The position numbers were made by a program, and so were the translations under genes. A stretch of 40,839 bases of DNA, taken from assembly GCA_016788295.1 (NCBI GenBank), contig JAEUSY010000058.1:1-40839 (forward strand). Reading direction: 5' to 3'. The stretch comes from Flavobacteriales bacterium (GTDB lineage Bacteria > Bacteroidota > Bacteroidia > Flavobacteriales_F > PHOS-HE28). The stretch's first letter is position 1. Each line of letters begins with the position of its first letter. Of the stretch, positions 15,846 through 23,939 are shown piece by piece. The notes under the pieces are model-generated. The model saw only the letters and a list, made by a program, of their open reading frames with translations, was not told the origin of the DNA and searched no databases.

Positions 15846-17698
15846 GGATGCGTCGGTGGCTTGGGTGCCTCTGGACCTTCCAGTTGATCGCCGCGCAGTT
15901 TGCGGTAGCGGTCGCGCGCCTCGGGCACGAAAATGCTGCCCGTTTGCTCAAAGAGCAGGCGTTCGTAATAGCCCTTGGCCTTCTCGGGGTCCTTCAGCAC
16001 ATCCTCGTACAAACGTCCCAGGTCGATGAGCGCATTGTCCACAAGGATGTCGTTGGGATAAAGCTCCAACACCTTGTCCAGATAGGCCGCGGCCTGTGCG
16101 TATTGCCGCCTTGCATAAGCGATGCGGTAGCGTTCATACAGCACATCATCGCCCAGACTGTGCATGGGATATTCATTATCCAGGGTGTCCAGAGTGAGTA
16201 GGGCCTCGTCGTAGCGGTGCTGCACACGCAACAGTTCGCCGCGCGCGAAATAGCTCAGGGGCACAGCGTTACTGTCCGCTCCCATATTGTCGGTGATGCG
16301 CAGGCTCAGCTCCATGGCATCGTTCGCGATCAGCTTGCTGGTGCTGGCCTTCAGCACGCTCAGTTGCGCCTGCGCCCAAAGGAAATCGCCGGCATAGAAG
16401 CTCACCTTGGCATTGCGCAAACGGGCCTCGTGGCCCAGCACATCGTACTTGAAATCGAGGTCAACCTGAGAATACAGCAGTGAGGCTTCCCAGATGTCGC
16501 CGGAGATGAGGAACACATCGCCAAGCTCAAGTTTCATCTGGCCTTTGGTCTTGGGGTCGATGGAAGGCAGTTCCATGGCCTGTTCCAAAAGCGCAACGGC
16601 AGCGGCGTGGTCGTTGAGGTAATACGCCTGCAGGTGTGCACGTTCGCTCACCAGGTCCAGCGTCTGCTTGTTCATGCCCAGTTCGCTCACCGTGCTCGCC
16701 ATGCGCTGGTCAAGGTCCAGCAGGTCGGCGCGCAGCGGTTCTGCCTGGCCGGTCAGTTCCAGGTAGCGGGTATGTACAGCACCTACGCGGGCCTGGTAGT
16801 AGGTGGCATCGTTGCGGCCAAGGCCCAACACGTACTCGTAGCACTTGTAGGCCGTGGCGTGGTCGCCATTGGCACTGGCTATGCGCGCCAGTTCCATCAT
16901 GCGCAGGCCACCCTCGTTGAAGCGCTTGTCCATGGCCTTGCATTGCACCAGGGCGCTCGTAAGGTCCTTTTGCTGGATGTACATCCAGATGAGCATTTCC
17001 TGGAAGATGCTCTGTTGTGGCGATCGCTGGATGCGCCGCAGCAGCTCGGTGCGCAACAGCTCGGTGCGGCTGTCGGCCACCTCGAAGTCCATGTGGCGCG
17101 AGAGGGCGTTCTGCACGGCCTGCATGTATCCTTCGTTCACCGTCAGCAGGTCGAGGTAGGCGTTCACCATGCGCTGCACATCTCCTTTGGCGGCGTACAG
17201 GTTGGCCATCTCGTAATGGAAGGTCATGCCGTCCTTCACGTTGCGCTGGCCACGCTCGTAGGCTTCAAGCGCCAGGTCCAGTTCGTTCACCCGGGTGAAG
17301 GCATTGGCCACGGTGCGCACGCTGTTCTGGTCGGGCCGCATCATCTTCAGCGCCTTATCGAACTCTTTCGACGCTTTGTCCGATTGACCGGCCAACTTCA
17401 ACACGCTTCCCATATCGATGGGGTAACGCGGGTCGTCGTCGTTGCGGCGCATGCGGTCCTTCACCAGTTTCTGCGCAGCCTCCAGATCGTTCAGGCCCAA
17501 TTGGCTCTTGAGGAGTTGCTCGTAGTAATACTCGGTGGGCTGTTGCTTGTAGAGCTTCTCGTAGTAGAGGATCGCGCGTTCGTAGTCGCCCTGCTGGAAG
17601 TACTGCGCGGCCAACTGTTCATCGGTGCCGGGCTGTGCGGCCACCCCCAAGGGCAGCAGCACGAACAGCAGTAGGATGGTGCGCAGGAGCTGCTTCAT
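15842..17698 (-). CDS. Exported tetratricopeptide-repeat protein
   Basis: The 618-aa product has a signal peptide (LLRTILLLFVLLPLGVAAQ) followed by helical TPR units: YFQQGDYERAILYYEKLYKQ, LEAAQKLVKDRM, SDKASKEFDKALKMMRPDQ, LDLALEAYERGQRN, and near the C-terminus HRYDEALLTLDTLDNEYP, YAQAAAYLDKVLELYPNDI and EDVLKDPEKAKGYYERLLFE. It is probably a periplasmic scaffold and I see no enzyme domain. ATG at 17698 overlaps the preceding lipoprotein stop as ATGA. An in-frame upstream start would run into that lipoprotein gene without a signal peptide, so it is rejected. Confidence 0.85.
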   Translation of the reverse strand: MKQLLRTILLLFVLLPLGVAAQPGTDEQLAAQYFQQGDYERAILYYEKLYKQQPTEYYYEQLLKSQLGLNDLEAAQKLVKDRMRRNDDDPRYPIDMGSVLKLAGQSDKASKEFDKALKMMRPDQNSVRTVANAFTRVNELDLALEAYERGQRNVKDGMTFHYEMANLYAAKGDVQRMVNAYLDLLTVNEGYMQAVQNALSRHMDFEVADSRTELLRTELLRRIQRSPQQSIFQEMLIWMYIQQKDLTSALVQCKAMDKRFNEGGLRMMELARIASANGDHATAYKCYEYVLGLGRNDATYYQARVGAVHTRYLELTGQAEPLRADLLDLDQRMASTVSELGMNKQTLDLVSERAHLQAYYLNDHAAAVALLEQAMELPSIDPKTKGQMKLELGDVFLISGDIWEASLLYSQVDLDFKYDVLGHEARLRNAKVSFYAGDFLWAQAQLSVLKASTSKLIANDAMELSLRITDNMGADSNAVPLSYFARGELLRVQHRYDEALLTLDTLDNEYPMHSLGDDVLYERYRIAYARRQYAQAAAYLDKVLELYPNDILVDNALIDLGRLYEDVLKDPEKAKGYYERLLFEQTGSIFVPEARDRYRKLRGDQLEGPEAPKPPTHP

Positions 17699-18255
17699 GG
17701 ACGAACGGACAAGGCCTGCGCCGACAACAATTGTTCCACCGTATCGCGGCGGTCCCAAGCCTGTTGCACGGCGCGGTAATTGGCGATCACAAGGTACACC
17801 TCGTCGGTAAGGGCCGCGTGTTGTGTGCGTTCGCTGTCAATCAGGTTCCCGGCCTTTCCCGGGGCAATGGCGCCCTGGGCCAGGTCGTTTCGCAGGGCAT
17901 GCAGGCGTTCGCTGGTGGCACGCAGGTCGGTGGCAACACGCAGGTGGTCGTCACCCAGCTTGCGGGCATCGCGCAGCAGCAGGTACTGGTCGCCCAGCAC
18001 TCGGGCACTGGTGCGGTCCAGCGTATCGTTGAATCGTGCCCGGAATGCGCTGCTCGTGGCCTCGTAGGCGGAATCGAGGCGGTGGTAGCGACCGGCGTCC
18101 AGCTCGTTCAGGGTGAGCAGGGCGGCGGCAGTGGTGGTGATCAGGCTGTCCACGGTGCTCAATTGGGCCGGGTCGGGCTTGGCGGGTGCGCAGCCTATGG
18201 CCAGGGCTCCCCAAGCCAACGCGCAGCAGGCCGTGCACCGTATGCCGTGGATCAT
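17695..18255 (-). CDS. Hypothetical lipoprotein, 186 aa
   Basis: The family is not recognised. A lipobox is visible (ALAWGALAIGC, Cys22). The rest is predicted all-helical with heptad-like spacing (LSTVDSLITTTAAALLTLNEL, RTSARVLGDQYLLLRDARKL, TQHAALTDEVYLVIANYRAV). Such a lipid-anchored coiled-coil could partner the exported TPR protein encoded immediately downstream. Both junctions, with serS upstream and the TPR gene downstream, are ATGA overlaps. Confidence 0.7.
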   Translation of the reverse strand: MIHGIRCTACCALAWGALAIGCAPAKPDPAQLSTVDSLITTTAAALLTLNELDAGRYHRLDSAYEATSSAFRARFNDTLDRTSARVLGDQYLLLRDARKLGDDHLRVATDLRATSERLHALRNDLAQGAIAPGKAGNLIDSERTQHAALTDEVYLVIANYRAVQQAWDRRDTVEQLLSAQALSVRP

Positions 18256-19526
18256 TTGGTGATCATCGCGAAGCCCGTGTAGGGCTGCAGTGCCTTGGGG
18301 ATGCGGATACCCTCGAGGGTCTGGTTGTTCTCCAACAGGGCCGCAACGATGCGTGCCAGGGCCAACGCACTGCCGTTCAGCGTGTGGGCCAGGCGGGGTT
18401 TCTTATCGTCTCCGCGGTAGCGCAGTTTTAAGCGGTTGCTCTGGAAGGTCTCGAAGTTGCTGATGCTGCTCACTTCCAACCAACGCTGTTGGGCGGCGCT
18501 GTACACCTCCATGTCGTAGGTGAGGGCGCTGGCGAAGCCCATGTCGCCGCCACAGAGCAGCAGTTGGCGATAAGGCAGCTCCAGATCGCGCAAAAGGCCT
18601 TTCACGTGCTCCACCATCTCGTTCAATGCGGCGTAGCTGTCCTCGGGCTTCTCCACCCGTACGATCTCCACCTTGTCGAACTGGTGCACGCGGTTGAGGC
18701 CGCGCACATGGGCCCCGTAGCTGCCCGCTTCGCGACGGAAGCATGGCGTGTAGCCCACAAGTTTCACCGGCAGCTTGTCGGCATCCACGATCTCGTCGCG
18801 GTACAGGTTGGTGATGGGCACCTCGGCCGTGGGGATCAGGTAGAGGTCGTCCACCGTGGCGTGGTACATCTGGCCCTCCTTGTCGGGCAGTTGGCCGGTG
18901 GCGAATGCGCTGGCGGCGTTCACCATGTGCGGCGGAATGATCTCGCGGTATCCGGCGGCTGTGGCGCGGTCCAGGAAGAAGGCGATGAGCGCACGCTGCA
19001 GCTTGGCGCCCTGGCCGCTGTACACCGGGAAACCGGCGCCGGTGATCTTCACGCCGAGGTCCATGTGCAGGAAGCCGTATTCCTCGCCCAGTTCCCAGTG
19101 GGGCTTGGCGTTGGCGTGCAGCACGGGTATCTCGCCCTCCTGCATCACTGTCACGTTCTCTTCGGGCGTGCGGCCAACAGGCACCAGTGCATTGGGTGCG
19201 TTGGGGATCGTGCAGAGGTGGTCGTGCAGCGCTTTCTCCGTGGCCTCCAGGCGCTCACGCAGCTCCTGGCTGGTGGTCTTTAGCGCGGTGGTGCGGCCTT
19301 TGGCAGCCTCGGCCTCGTCCTTGTTGCCGGCCTTCATCAGGTCGCCAATAGTGCGGCTCAGTCCATTCAGCTCAGCGAGCTGGCCATCCAGTTCGGTCTG
19401 CGTGTTGCGGCGCACTTCGTCCAGTTCCAAGGCGCGGTCCAGCAGCCCCTTGGCGTCGATGTTGCGTTTGGTCAGGCGTTGTTCGGCCTCGTCACGGTTC
19501 GCGCGCAGAAAGGGCAGTTCCAGCAT
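18252..19526 (-). CDS. serS: Seryl-tRNA synthetase
   Basis: SerS charges tRNA-Ser with serine. The 424-aa product starts LPFLRANRDEAEQRLTKRN, followed by the long antiparallel coiled-coil arm (residues about 30-105) that reads the tRNA variable arm. Class II motifs follow: LVGYTPCFRREAGSYGAHVR (motif 2) and LNGSALALARIVAALLENNQ (motif 3), with IRIPKALQPYTG at the end. It is first in a five-gene set with 4-base overlaps throughout. The upstream rplU-rpmA unit is separated from it by a terminator. Confidence 0.96.
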   Translation of the reverse strand: MLELPFLRANRDEAEQRLTKRNIDAKGLLDRALELDEVRRNTQTELDGQLAELNGLSRTIGDLMKAGNKDEAEAAKGRTTALKTTSQELRERLEATEKALHDHLCTIPNAPNALVPVGRTPEENVTVMQEGEIPVLHANAKPHWELGEEYGFLHMDLGVKITGAGFPVYSGQGAKLQRALIAFFLDRATAAGYREIIPPHMVNAASAFATGQLPDKEGQMYHATVDDLYLIPTAEVPITNLYRDEIVDADKLPVKLVGYTPCFRREAGSYGAHVRGLNRVHQFDKVEIVRVEKPEDSYAALNEMVEHVKGLLRDLELPYRQLLLCGGDMGFASALTYDMEVYSAAQQRWLEVSSISNFETFQSNRLKLRYRGDDKKPRLAHTLNGSALALARIVAALLENNQTLEGIRIPKALQPYTGFAMITK

Positions 19527-19550
19527 GGAGTTCGGTCGGTGTTGAAGGGG

Positions 19551-19558
19551 TAAAGGTA
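19551..19558 (-). promoter_or_regulatory. -7 element for the serS operon (TACCTTTA)
   Basis: The minus strand reads TACCTTTA, one mismatch to TAnnTTTG, 24 bases before the serS ATG and directly after the rpmA terminator. Confidence 0.4.
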
Positions 19559-19572
19559 GCGGGGATGCAACG

Positions 19573-19599
19573 AAAAAGCCCCCGATGGACGGGGGCTTT
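19573..19599 (-). terminator. Rho-independent terminator after rplU-rpmA
   Basis: AAAGCCCCCG (19575-19584) and CGGGGGCTTT (19590-19599) form a perfect 10-bp stem with a 5-base loop. On the minus strand the stem ends in a run of five T. It lies 20 bases after the rpmA stop. Confidence 0.9.
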
Positions 19600-19619
19600 C
19601 GATGTGGAAGAGGGGATGC

Positions 19620-19880
19620 TCAGTTCTCGGCGGGCACCACGCTCACGTAGCTACGGTCGCCGCGCTTCTTTTGGAACTTCACAATGCCGTCGGCGGTGGC
19701 GAACAGCGTGTGGTCCACACCGATGTCCACGTTCTTGCCGGGGTGGTGCTGGGTGCCGCGCTGGCGCACGATGATGTTGCCCGCGATGGCCTTTTGACCG
19801 CCATAAAGCTTCACACCGAGTCGTTTCGAGTGCGATTCGCGGCCGTTCTGGGTACTGCCTTCACCTTTCTTGTGTGCCAT
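19620..19880 (-). CDS. rpmA: 50S ribosomal protein L27
   Basis: The 86-aa product starts [20 protein letters not shown] and has [15 protein letters not shown], both diagnostic of L27, which reaches the peptidyl-transferase centre. The N-terminus begins directly at the mature A-H-K-K, so no cleaved leader as in Firmicutes is present. It is 55 bases downstream of rplU in the standard rplU-rpmA order. Confidence 0.97.
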   Translation of the reverse strand: MAHKKGEGSTQNGRESHSKRLGVKLYGGQKAIAGNIIVRQRGTQHHPGKNVDIGVDHTLFATADGIVKFQKKRGDRSYVSVVPAEN

Positions 19881-19935
19881 GGCTCTGGGGGTGTGTCACG
19901 CCGGAACGTTCCGGCTGGTCGGTATTGCGATCGGT

Positions 19936-20448
19936 TTACTTGTCGTCCTTCTTGGGGGCGGCCTTCTTGGCGGCGGCCTTTTTCGGGGCGGCTTTCTTGG
20001 CGGGAGCGGCCTTTTTGGCAGCGGCCTTCTTCGGAGCGGCCTCCTTGGTGGCGGCGGTCTTCTTGGCCTTGGGCTCGGCGACCTTCACGGCCTTGGGAGC
20101 GGGAGCGCTGCTCTTGCTGGCATCGAACTTCTCGCCCTTGCCCAAGATGGCCTCGATCCACAGCTCAGTGAGGTACTGGCGGTGGCCGTTCATCTTCTGG
20201 TAGCCCTTGCGGCGCTTCTTCTTGAACACCAGTACCTTATCGCCTTTGCCGTGGTTCAACACCTTGGCGGCAATGCGGAAGCCCTCCACAACGGGGGTGC
20301 CAACGCTAACGGTCTTGCCGTCGCTCACCAGCAGCACTTTATCCAGCTCCACGTGCTTGCCCTCCTCGGCTTCGAGGCGGTGCACTTTCAGCTTTTGGGC
20401 CTGCTTCACTTTGTATTGCTGGCCGGCGATATCGACAATGGCGTACAT
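19936..20448 (-). CDS. rplU: 50S ribosomal protein L21 with Ala/Lys/Pro-rich C-terminal tail
   Basis: Residues 1 to about 105 are a normal L21 (MYAIVDIAGQQYKVKQAQKL, then KVLVFKKKRRKGYQKMNGHR). L21 binds 23S rRNA. The remaining 65 residues are an extension built of KKAAAKKAAPAKKAAPKK-type repeats, similar in composition to histone H1 tails. The tail probably binds RNA or DNA non-specifically and is not part of the usual L21 fold. Ribosomal proteins with such tails occur in GC-rich Bacteroidota. A TACATTTG -7 element lies 22 bases upstream. Confidence 0.95.
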   Translation of the reverse strand: MYAIVDIAGQQYKVKQAQKLKVHRLEAEEGKHVELDKVLLVSDGKTVSVGTPVVEGFRIAAKVLNHGKGDKVLVFKKKRRKGYQKMNGHRQYLTELWIEAILGKGEKFDASKSSAPAPKAVKVAEPKAKKTAATKEAAPKKAAAKKAAPAKKAAPKKAAAKKAAPKKDDK

Positions 20449-20470
20449 GGTCTTTCCAGGAAATGGGCTG

Positions 20471-20478
20471 CAAATGTA
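20471..20478 (-). promoter_or_regulatory. -7 element for rplU-rpmA (TACATTTG)
   Basis: The minus strand reads TACATTTG, an exact TAnnTTTG match, 22 bases before the rplU ATG. Confidence 0.6.
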
Positions 20479-20585
20479 ACGGATCGAACGGAACTGACAA
20501 ACTGGGGTGGAAAAGAGCTGGGACGATCGGTCGGGAGGAAGTTACGAGGCCCCCAAGCAATATGGAACGAAGGCCCCTGAATGAA

Positions 20586-20629
20586 GTCGCGAGTGACAGG
20601 TGGCTGACTCGCCACTCGTCACTCGCGAC
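20586..20629. repeat. Long imperfect hairpin between metK and rplU
   Basis: The arms 20586-20604 and 20611-20629 pair at 17 of 19 positions, including a perfect outer 12 bp (GTCGCGAGTGAC), around the loop TGACTC. The region also holds repeated GTCACTCGCGACTC-like units. It lies 15 bases after the metK stop and has no T-run on the metK transcript side, so it may be a REP-like palindrome or a processing barrier. Otherwise 20479-20644 holds nothing recognisable. Confidence 0.7.
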
Positions 20630-20644
20630 TCGCAACTTTTTCAG

Positions 20645-21904
20645 TTACAGCTTGAAAGCCTTCTTCACCACGTCCACGGCATTCAGTTCCTCCCAAGGGA
20701 AGAGCTTCACCTTCACCGTGGCCTCCTGGCCGGCGTTCTTGAACTTCTTGGTCACCACCTTGCTCTCGCGGCCCATGTGCCCGTATGCGGCGGTCTCGCT
20801 GTAGATGGGTGTGCGCAGGGCGAAGCGCTGTTCGATGAAGTAGGGACGCATGTCGAACTCCTTCAGGCCAGAGACCACTTTGGCGATCTGGCCATCGCTG
20901 AGCTTCACCTTGCTGGTACCGTAGGTGTTCACGTAGAAGCCAACAGGCTTGGCCACACCGATGGCATAGGCCACCTGCACCAGGCACTCGTTGCACACAC
21001 CAGCGGCCACCAGGTGCTTTGCAACGTGGCGGGCAGCATAGGCAGCGCTGCGGTCCACTTTGCTGGGGTCCTTCCCGCTGAAGGCGCCACCGCCGTGCGC
21101 ACCCTTGCCGCCATAAGTGTCCACAATGATCTTGCGGCCGGTGAGGCCGGTATCGCCATGCGGACCTCCGATCACGAACTTGCCAGTGGGGTTGATGTGG
21201 TAGGCGATGTCCTTGCCGAAGAGGGCCTGCACCCGCTTGGGCAACTGCTTCTTTACACGGGGGATCAGGATCTCGATCACATCCTGCTTGATCTTGGCCA
21301 GCATCTTGCCCTCCTTGTCGAAGTCGTCGTGCTGGGTGCTCACCACAATGGCGTCGATGCGCAGGGGTACGCCATTGTCGGCGTACTCAATGGTCACCTG
21401 GCTCTTCGCATCGGGGCGCAGGTAGGGCATCTTGCTGTTCTTCTCGCGGCGGATGGCGGCGAGCTCGCGGAGCAACAGGTGGCTGATCTCCAGTGGCAGC
21501 GGCATGAAATTGTCCGTGTCGCGGCAGGCATAGCCGAACATCATGCCCTGGTCGCCTGCGCCCTGCTCTTCGGGCTTCTTGCGCTCAACACCTTGGTTGA
21601 TGTCGGGGCTCTGCTCGTGAATGGCGCTGAGCACACCACAGCTGTGGGCCTCGAACATGTACTCGCTCTTGGTGTAGCCGATCTTCTCGATCACATCGCG
21701 GGCGATCTGCTGCACATCGAGGTAGGCCTTGCTCTTCACTTCGCCGGCAAGCACCACCTGCCCGGTGGTCACCAGCGTTTCGCAAGCCACCTTGCTGCTG
21801 GGGTCGAAGGCCAGGAAGTGGTCGATAAGGGCATCGCTGATCTGGTCGGCGACCTTGTCCGGGTGGCCTTCGCTAACGGATTCGGAGGTGAAGAGGTAGG
21901 GCAT
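20645..21904 (-). CDS. metK: S-adenosylmethionine synthetase
   Basis: MetK makes S-adenosylmethionine from methionine and ATP. The 419-aa product begins with the ATP-binding sequence [20 protein letters not shown]. It has [13 protein letters not shown] near residue 115, the [20 protein letters not shown] phosphate loop near residue 265, and [13 protein letters not shown] later. ATG at 21904 is the family start, and upstream in-frame sequence overlaps gldA and is not conserved. The length is slightly above the about 385 aa of enterobacterial enzymes, as is usual in Bacteroidota. Confidence 0.96.
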   Translation of the reverse strand: MPYLFTSESVSEGHPDKVADQISDALIDHFLAFDPSSKVACETLVTTGQVVLAGEVKSKAYLDVQQIARDVIEKIGYTKSEYMFEAHSCGVLSAIHEQSPDINQGVERKKPEEQGAGDQGMMFGYACRDTDNFMPLPLEISHLLLRELAAIRREKNSKMPYLRPDAKSQVTIEYADNGVPLRIDAIVVSTQHDDFDKEGKMLAKIKQDVIEILIPRVKKQLPKRVQALFGKDIAYHINPTGKFVIGGPHGDTGLTGRKIIVDTYGGKGAHGGGAFSGKDPSKVDRSAAYAARHVAKHLVAAGVCNECLVQVAYAIGVAKPVGFYVNTYGTSKVKLSDGQIAKVVSGLKEFDMRPYFIEQRFALRTPIYSETAAYGHMGRESKVVTKKFKNAGQEATVKVKLFPWEELNAVDVVKKAFKL

Positions 21905-21944
21905 GTGAGGCGTGGATGTTCGTTCCGGCCGAAGTGGCGGAGCG

Positions 21945-21952
21945 CAAAGGAA
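21945..21952 (-). promoter_or_regulatory. -7 element for metK (TTCCTTTG)
   Basis: The minus strand reads TTCCTTTG in the 73-base gap between gldA and metK, 40 bases before the metK ATG. The gap is too short for a SAM riboswitch of known class. Confidence 0.35.
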
Positions 21953-21977
21953 ACGATCCGTCCTGACATGTGCCCGC

Positions 21978-22886
21978 TCAGCGGCGGGTGAGTTCCTTGA
22001 AGACCTCCTCGAGGCCGCGCTCGCTCTTCTGGAGGCCCAGCACCTGTAGGCCGTTCTCCACGGCGAAGCGGAACACGGCGGGCCTGATGTCGTTGGCGGC
22101 ATCGTGGGCCAGCAGCCAGGAATTGCCTTCATTGCGGCGGGCCTGCACCACGCCGCCGATGTTCAGCAGCAGGTTGGCCTCCACGGCCCGGTCGAACTCC
22201 ACCTCGATGACCTCGTGGTGCTGTTGCCGGCTGCGGAGCGTGCTGGCCTTGTCGTCGGCCACGATGCGCCCGCGGTCGATGATGATCACGCGGTCGCAGA
22301 TGGCCTCCACTTCCTGCATGATATGGGTGCTCAGCAGCACGGTCTTTTCGCGTCCCAGATCCTTGATCAGCGCGCGGATCTCCACCAATTGGTTGGGGTC
22401 GAGGCCGCTTGTGGGTTCGTCCAAGATCAGCACCTTGGGTTCGTGGATGATGGCCTGTGCCAAGCCCACGCGCTGGCGGTAGCCCTTGCTGAGCTGGCCG
22501 ATGCGCTTATGCTGTTCGCGGCCCAGGCCCACGCGCTCCACCATGGCGTTCACGCGACGGGTGCGGTCGTTCAGGCCGTGTATGCCCGCCACGAAGTCGA
22601 GGTATTCCCGCACGTATAGGTCCAGGTAGAGCGGATTGTGCTCGGGCAGGTAGCCCACATTGCGCCGCACGGCCATGCTGGCGGTGCGCGTGTCGAAACC
22701 GCACACTGAGGCCTCGCCGCTTGTAGGCGGAATGAAGCACGTGAGGATCTTCATCATCGTGCTCTTGCCAGCACCATTGGGCCCAAGGAAGCCCACCACC
22801 TCGCTGCCGCCCACCGTGAAGCTCACCTCATCGAGCGCTTTCTGGATGCCGTACGACTTGCTGATATGGCTGACAGTGATGGACAT
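21978..22886 (-). CDS. gldA: ABC transporter ATP-binding protein, GldA type
   Basis: The 302-aa product has [19 protein letters not shown], Walker [18 protein letters not shown], the ABC signature in [16 protein letters not shown], Walker [15 protein letters not shown] and the switch [11 protein letters not shown]. The overall match is to gliding-motility GldA, which works with the GldF and GldG membrane parts, and these are not in this window. ATG at 22886 is 7 bases after a TACCTTCG -7 element. Related ABC-2 ATPases share these motifs, so the gliding role is inferred from family likeness. Confidence 0.8.
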   Translation of the reverse strand: MSITVSHISKSYGIQKALDEVSFTVGGSEVVGFLGPNGAGKSTMMKILTCFIPPTSGEASVCGFDTRTASMAVRRNVGYLPEHNPLYLDLYVREYLDFVAGIHGLNDRTRRVNAMVERVGLGREQHKRIGQLSKGYRQRVGLAQAIIHEPKVLILDEPTSGLDPNQLVEIRALIKDLGREKTVLLSTHIMQEVEAICDRVIIIDRGRIVADDKASTLRSRQQHHEVIEVEFDRAVEANLLLNIGGVVQARRNEGNSWLLAHDAANDIRPAVFRFAVENGLQVLGLQKSERGLEEVFKELTRR

Positions 22887-22893
22887 GGGACGG

Positions 22894-22901
22894 CGAAGGT
22901 A
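22894..22901 (-). promoter_or_regulatory. -7 element for gldA (TACCTTCG)
   Basis: The minus strand reads TACCTTCG, then CCGTCCC, then the gldA ATG, so the mRNA leader can only be a few bases. Confidence 0.5.
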
Positions 22902-22919
22902 GAACGACCGATCCCTTCC

Positions 22920-22927
22920 GACCTTTG
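22920..22927 (+). promoter_or_regulatory. -7 element for rsgA (GACCTTTG)
   Basis: GACCTTTG has one mismatch to TAnnTTTG and lies 35 bases before the rsgA ATG, within the 76-base divergent gap shared with gldA. Confidence 0.4.
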
Positions 22928-22962
22928 CGCTTCCGCCCACCTTCACCAACGGCGGCCAATAC

Positions 22963-23925
22963 ATGCCCAACGGACTCGTCATGCGCAGCACCGGTAGCCG
23001 CTACCTTGTAAGGGGCGAGGACGGTTCGTTGCACGAATGCGTGGCCAAGGGCAACCTGCGGATCAAGGGCTGGAAGAGCACCAACCCCGTTGCCGTAGGC
23101 GACCATGTGGCCTACCTGCCGCAGGTAAGTGCTGAGGAGGTGGGCTCCATTGTGGAACTGCACGACCGTCGCAATTACCTGGTGCGGCGCAGCGTGAACC
23201 TGAGCCACCACAAGCACGTGATCGCTGCCAACGTGGACCAGGCCCTGCTCATGGTCACCGTGGCCCGGCCGCGCACCTCGTTCGGATTCATTGATCGTTT
23301 CCTGGTGACCGCGGAGACCTACCAGGTGCCAACGGTGATCGTGTTCAACAAGGTGGACGACCTGCGCGGCGAGGACGAGCTGGACCGCCTGGCCGAGTAT
23401 CAGGAGGTGTATGAATCGGCGGGCTATCGCACCATCATCACGGCGGCATTGAAAGGCACCGGGGTGGAGGAGGTCCGCGGCCTGCTGGCGGGCAAGGTCA
23501 CGCTGGTGGCCGGGCACAGCGGGGTAGGCAAAAGCACCCTCATCAACGCCATCGATCCGGCGCTTGATCTGTGGACCTACGAGGTGAGCACGTCCAGCGA
23601 AAAGGGTCAGCACACCACGACTTATGCCGAGATGTTCGAGCTACAAGTGGAGGGTGGCGAAGGGAAGCCGACCTTCATCATCGACACGCCCGGCATCAAG
23701 GGCTTCGGCCTGGTGGACCTCGAACAGGAGCACATCGGCGACCAGTTCCCCGAGATGTTCCGGTTGAAAGGCGATTGCCGCTTCAACAACTGCATGCATA
23801 AGGACGAGCCCGGTTGTGCCGTGCGCAAGGCGGTGGAAGCGGGCGAGGTGGCCGAAAGCAGGTACCGCAGCTACCTGGACATGCTGGCCGGTGTGGACGA
23901 AGAAGGGCCGTACAGGCTCGATTGA
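22963..23925 (+). CDS. rsgA: Small-subunit ribosome-dependent GTPase RsgA
   Basis: RsgA is a circularly permuted GTPase that checks and releases maturing 30S subunits. The 320-aa product has an N-terminal OB fold (SRYLVRGEDGSLHECVAKGN), then G4 FNKVDD, then G1 GHSGVGKSTLINAI near residue 188, G3 DTPGIKGFG, and a C-terminal zinc site with CRFNNCMHKDEPGC (Cys-x4-Cys-His-x5-Cys). The motif order G4-G1-G3 is diagnostic. It is divergent from gldA. Confidence 0.96.
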   Translation: MPNGLVMRSTGSRYLVRGEDGSLHECVAKGNLRIKGWKSTNPVAVGDHVAYLPQVSAEEVGSIVELHDRRNYLVRRSVNLSHHKHVIAANVDQALLMVTVARPRTSFGFIDRFLVTAETYQVPTVIVFNKVDDLRGEDELDRLAEYQEVYESAGYRTIITAALKGTGVEEVRGLLAGKVTLVAGHSGVGKSTLINAIDPALDLWTYEVSTSSEKGQHTTTYAEMFELQVEGGEGKPTFIIDTPGIKGFGLVDLEQEHIGDQFPEMFRLKGDCRFNNCMHKDEPGCAVRKAVEAGEVAESRYRSYLDMLAGVDEEGPYRLD

Positions 23926-23926
23926 A

Positions 23927-23934
23927 CAACTTTG
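23927..23934 (+). promoter_or_regulatory. -7 element for the acid phosphatase gene (CAACTTTG)
   Basis: CAACTTTG begins two bases after the rsgA stop and is followed by CGGAC and then ATG at 23940. The one mismatch to TAnnTTTG is the first base. Confidence 0.4.
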
Positions 23935-23939
23935 CGGAC

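Noticed and set aside
16607..17674. Plus-strand open frame of 355 codons opposite the TPR gene
   Set aside because: The TPR gene on the minus strand has a signal peptide, repeats and ATGA couplings. The antisense frame has none of these.
19936..20110. Tandem DNA repeat GGCGGCCTTCTTGG-like as a separate repeat element
   Set aside because: It is the coding sequence for the Lys/Ala/Pro tail of L21 and is explained by that.
21905..21977. SAM riboswitch upstream of metK
   Set aside because: Only 73 bases are available and no conserved SAM-riboswitch core or alternating stems are visible. A plain -7 element explains the region.
20600..21991. Long open frame of 463 codons on the plus strand opposite metK
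   Set aside because: It mirrors the strongly conserved metK gene. GC-rich codon bias leaves the opposite strand open, and the translation has no recognisable domain.
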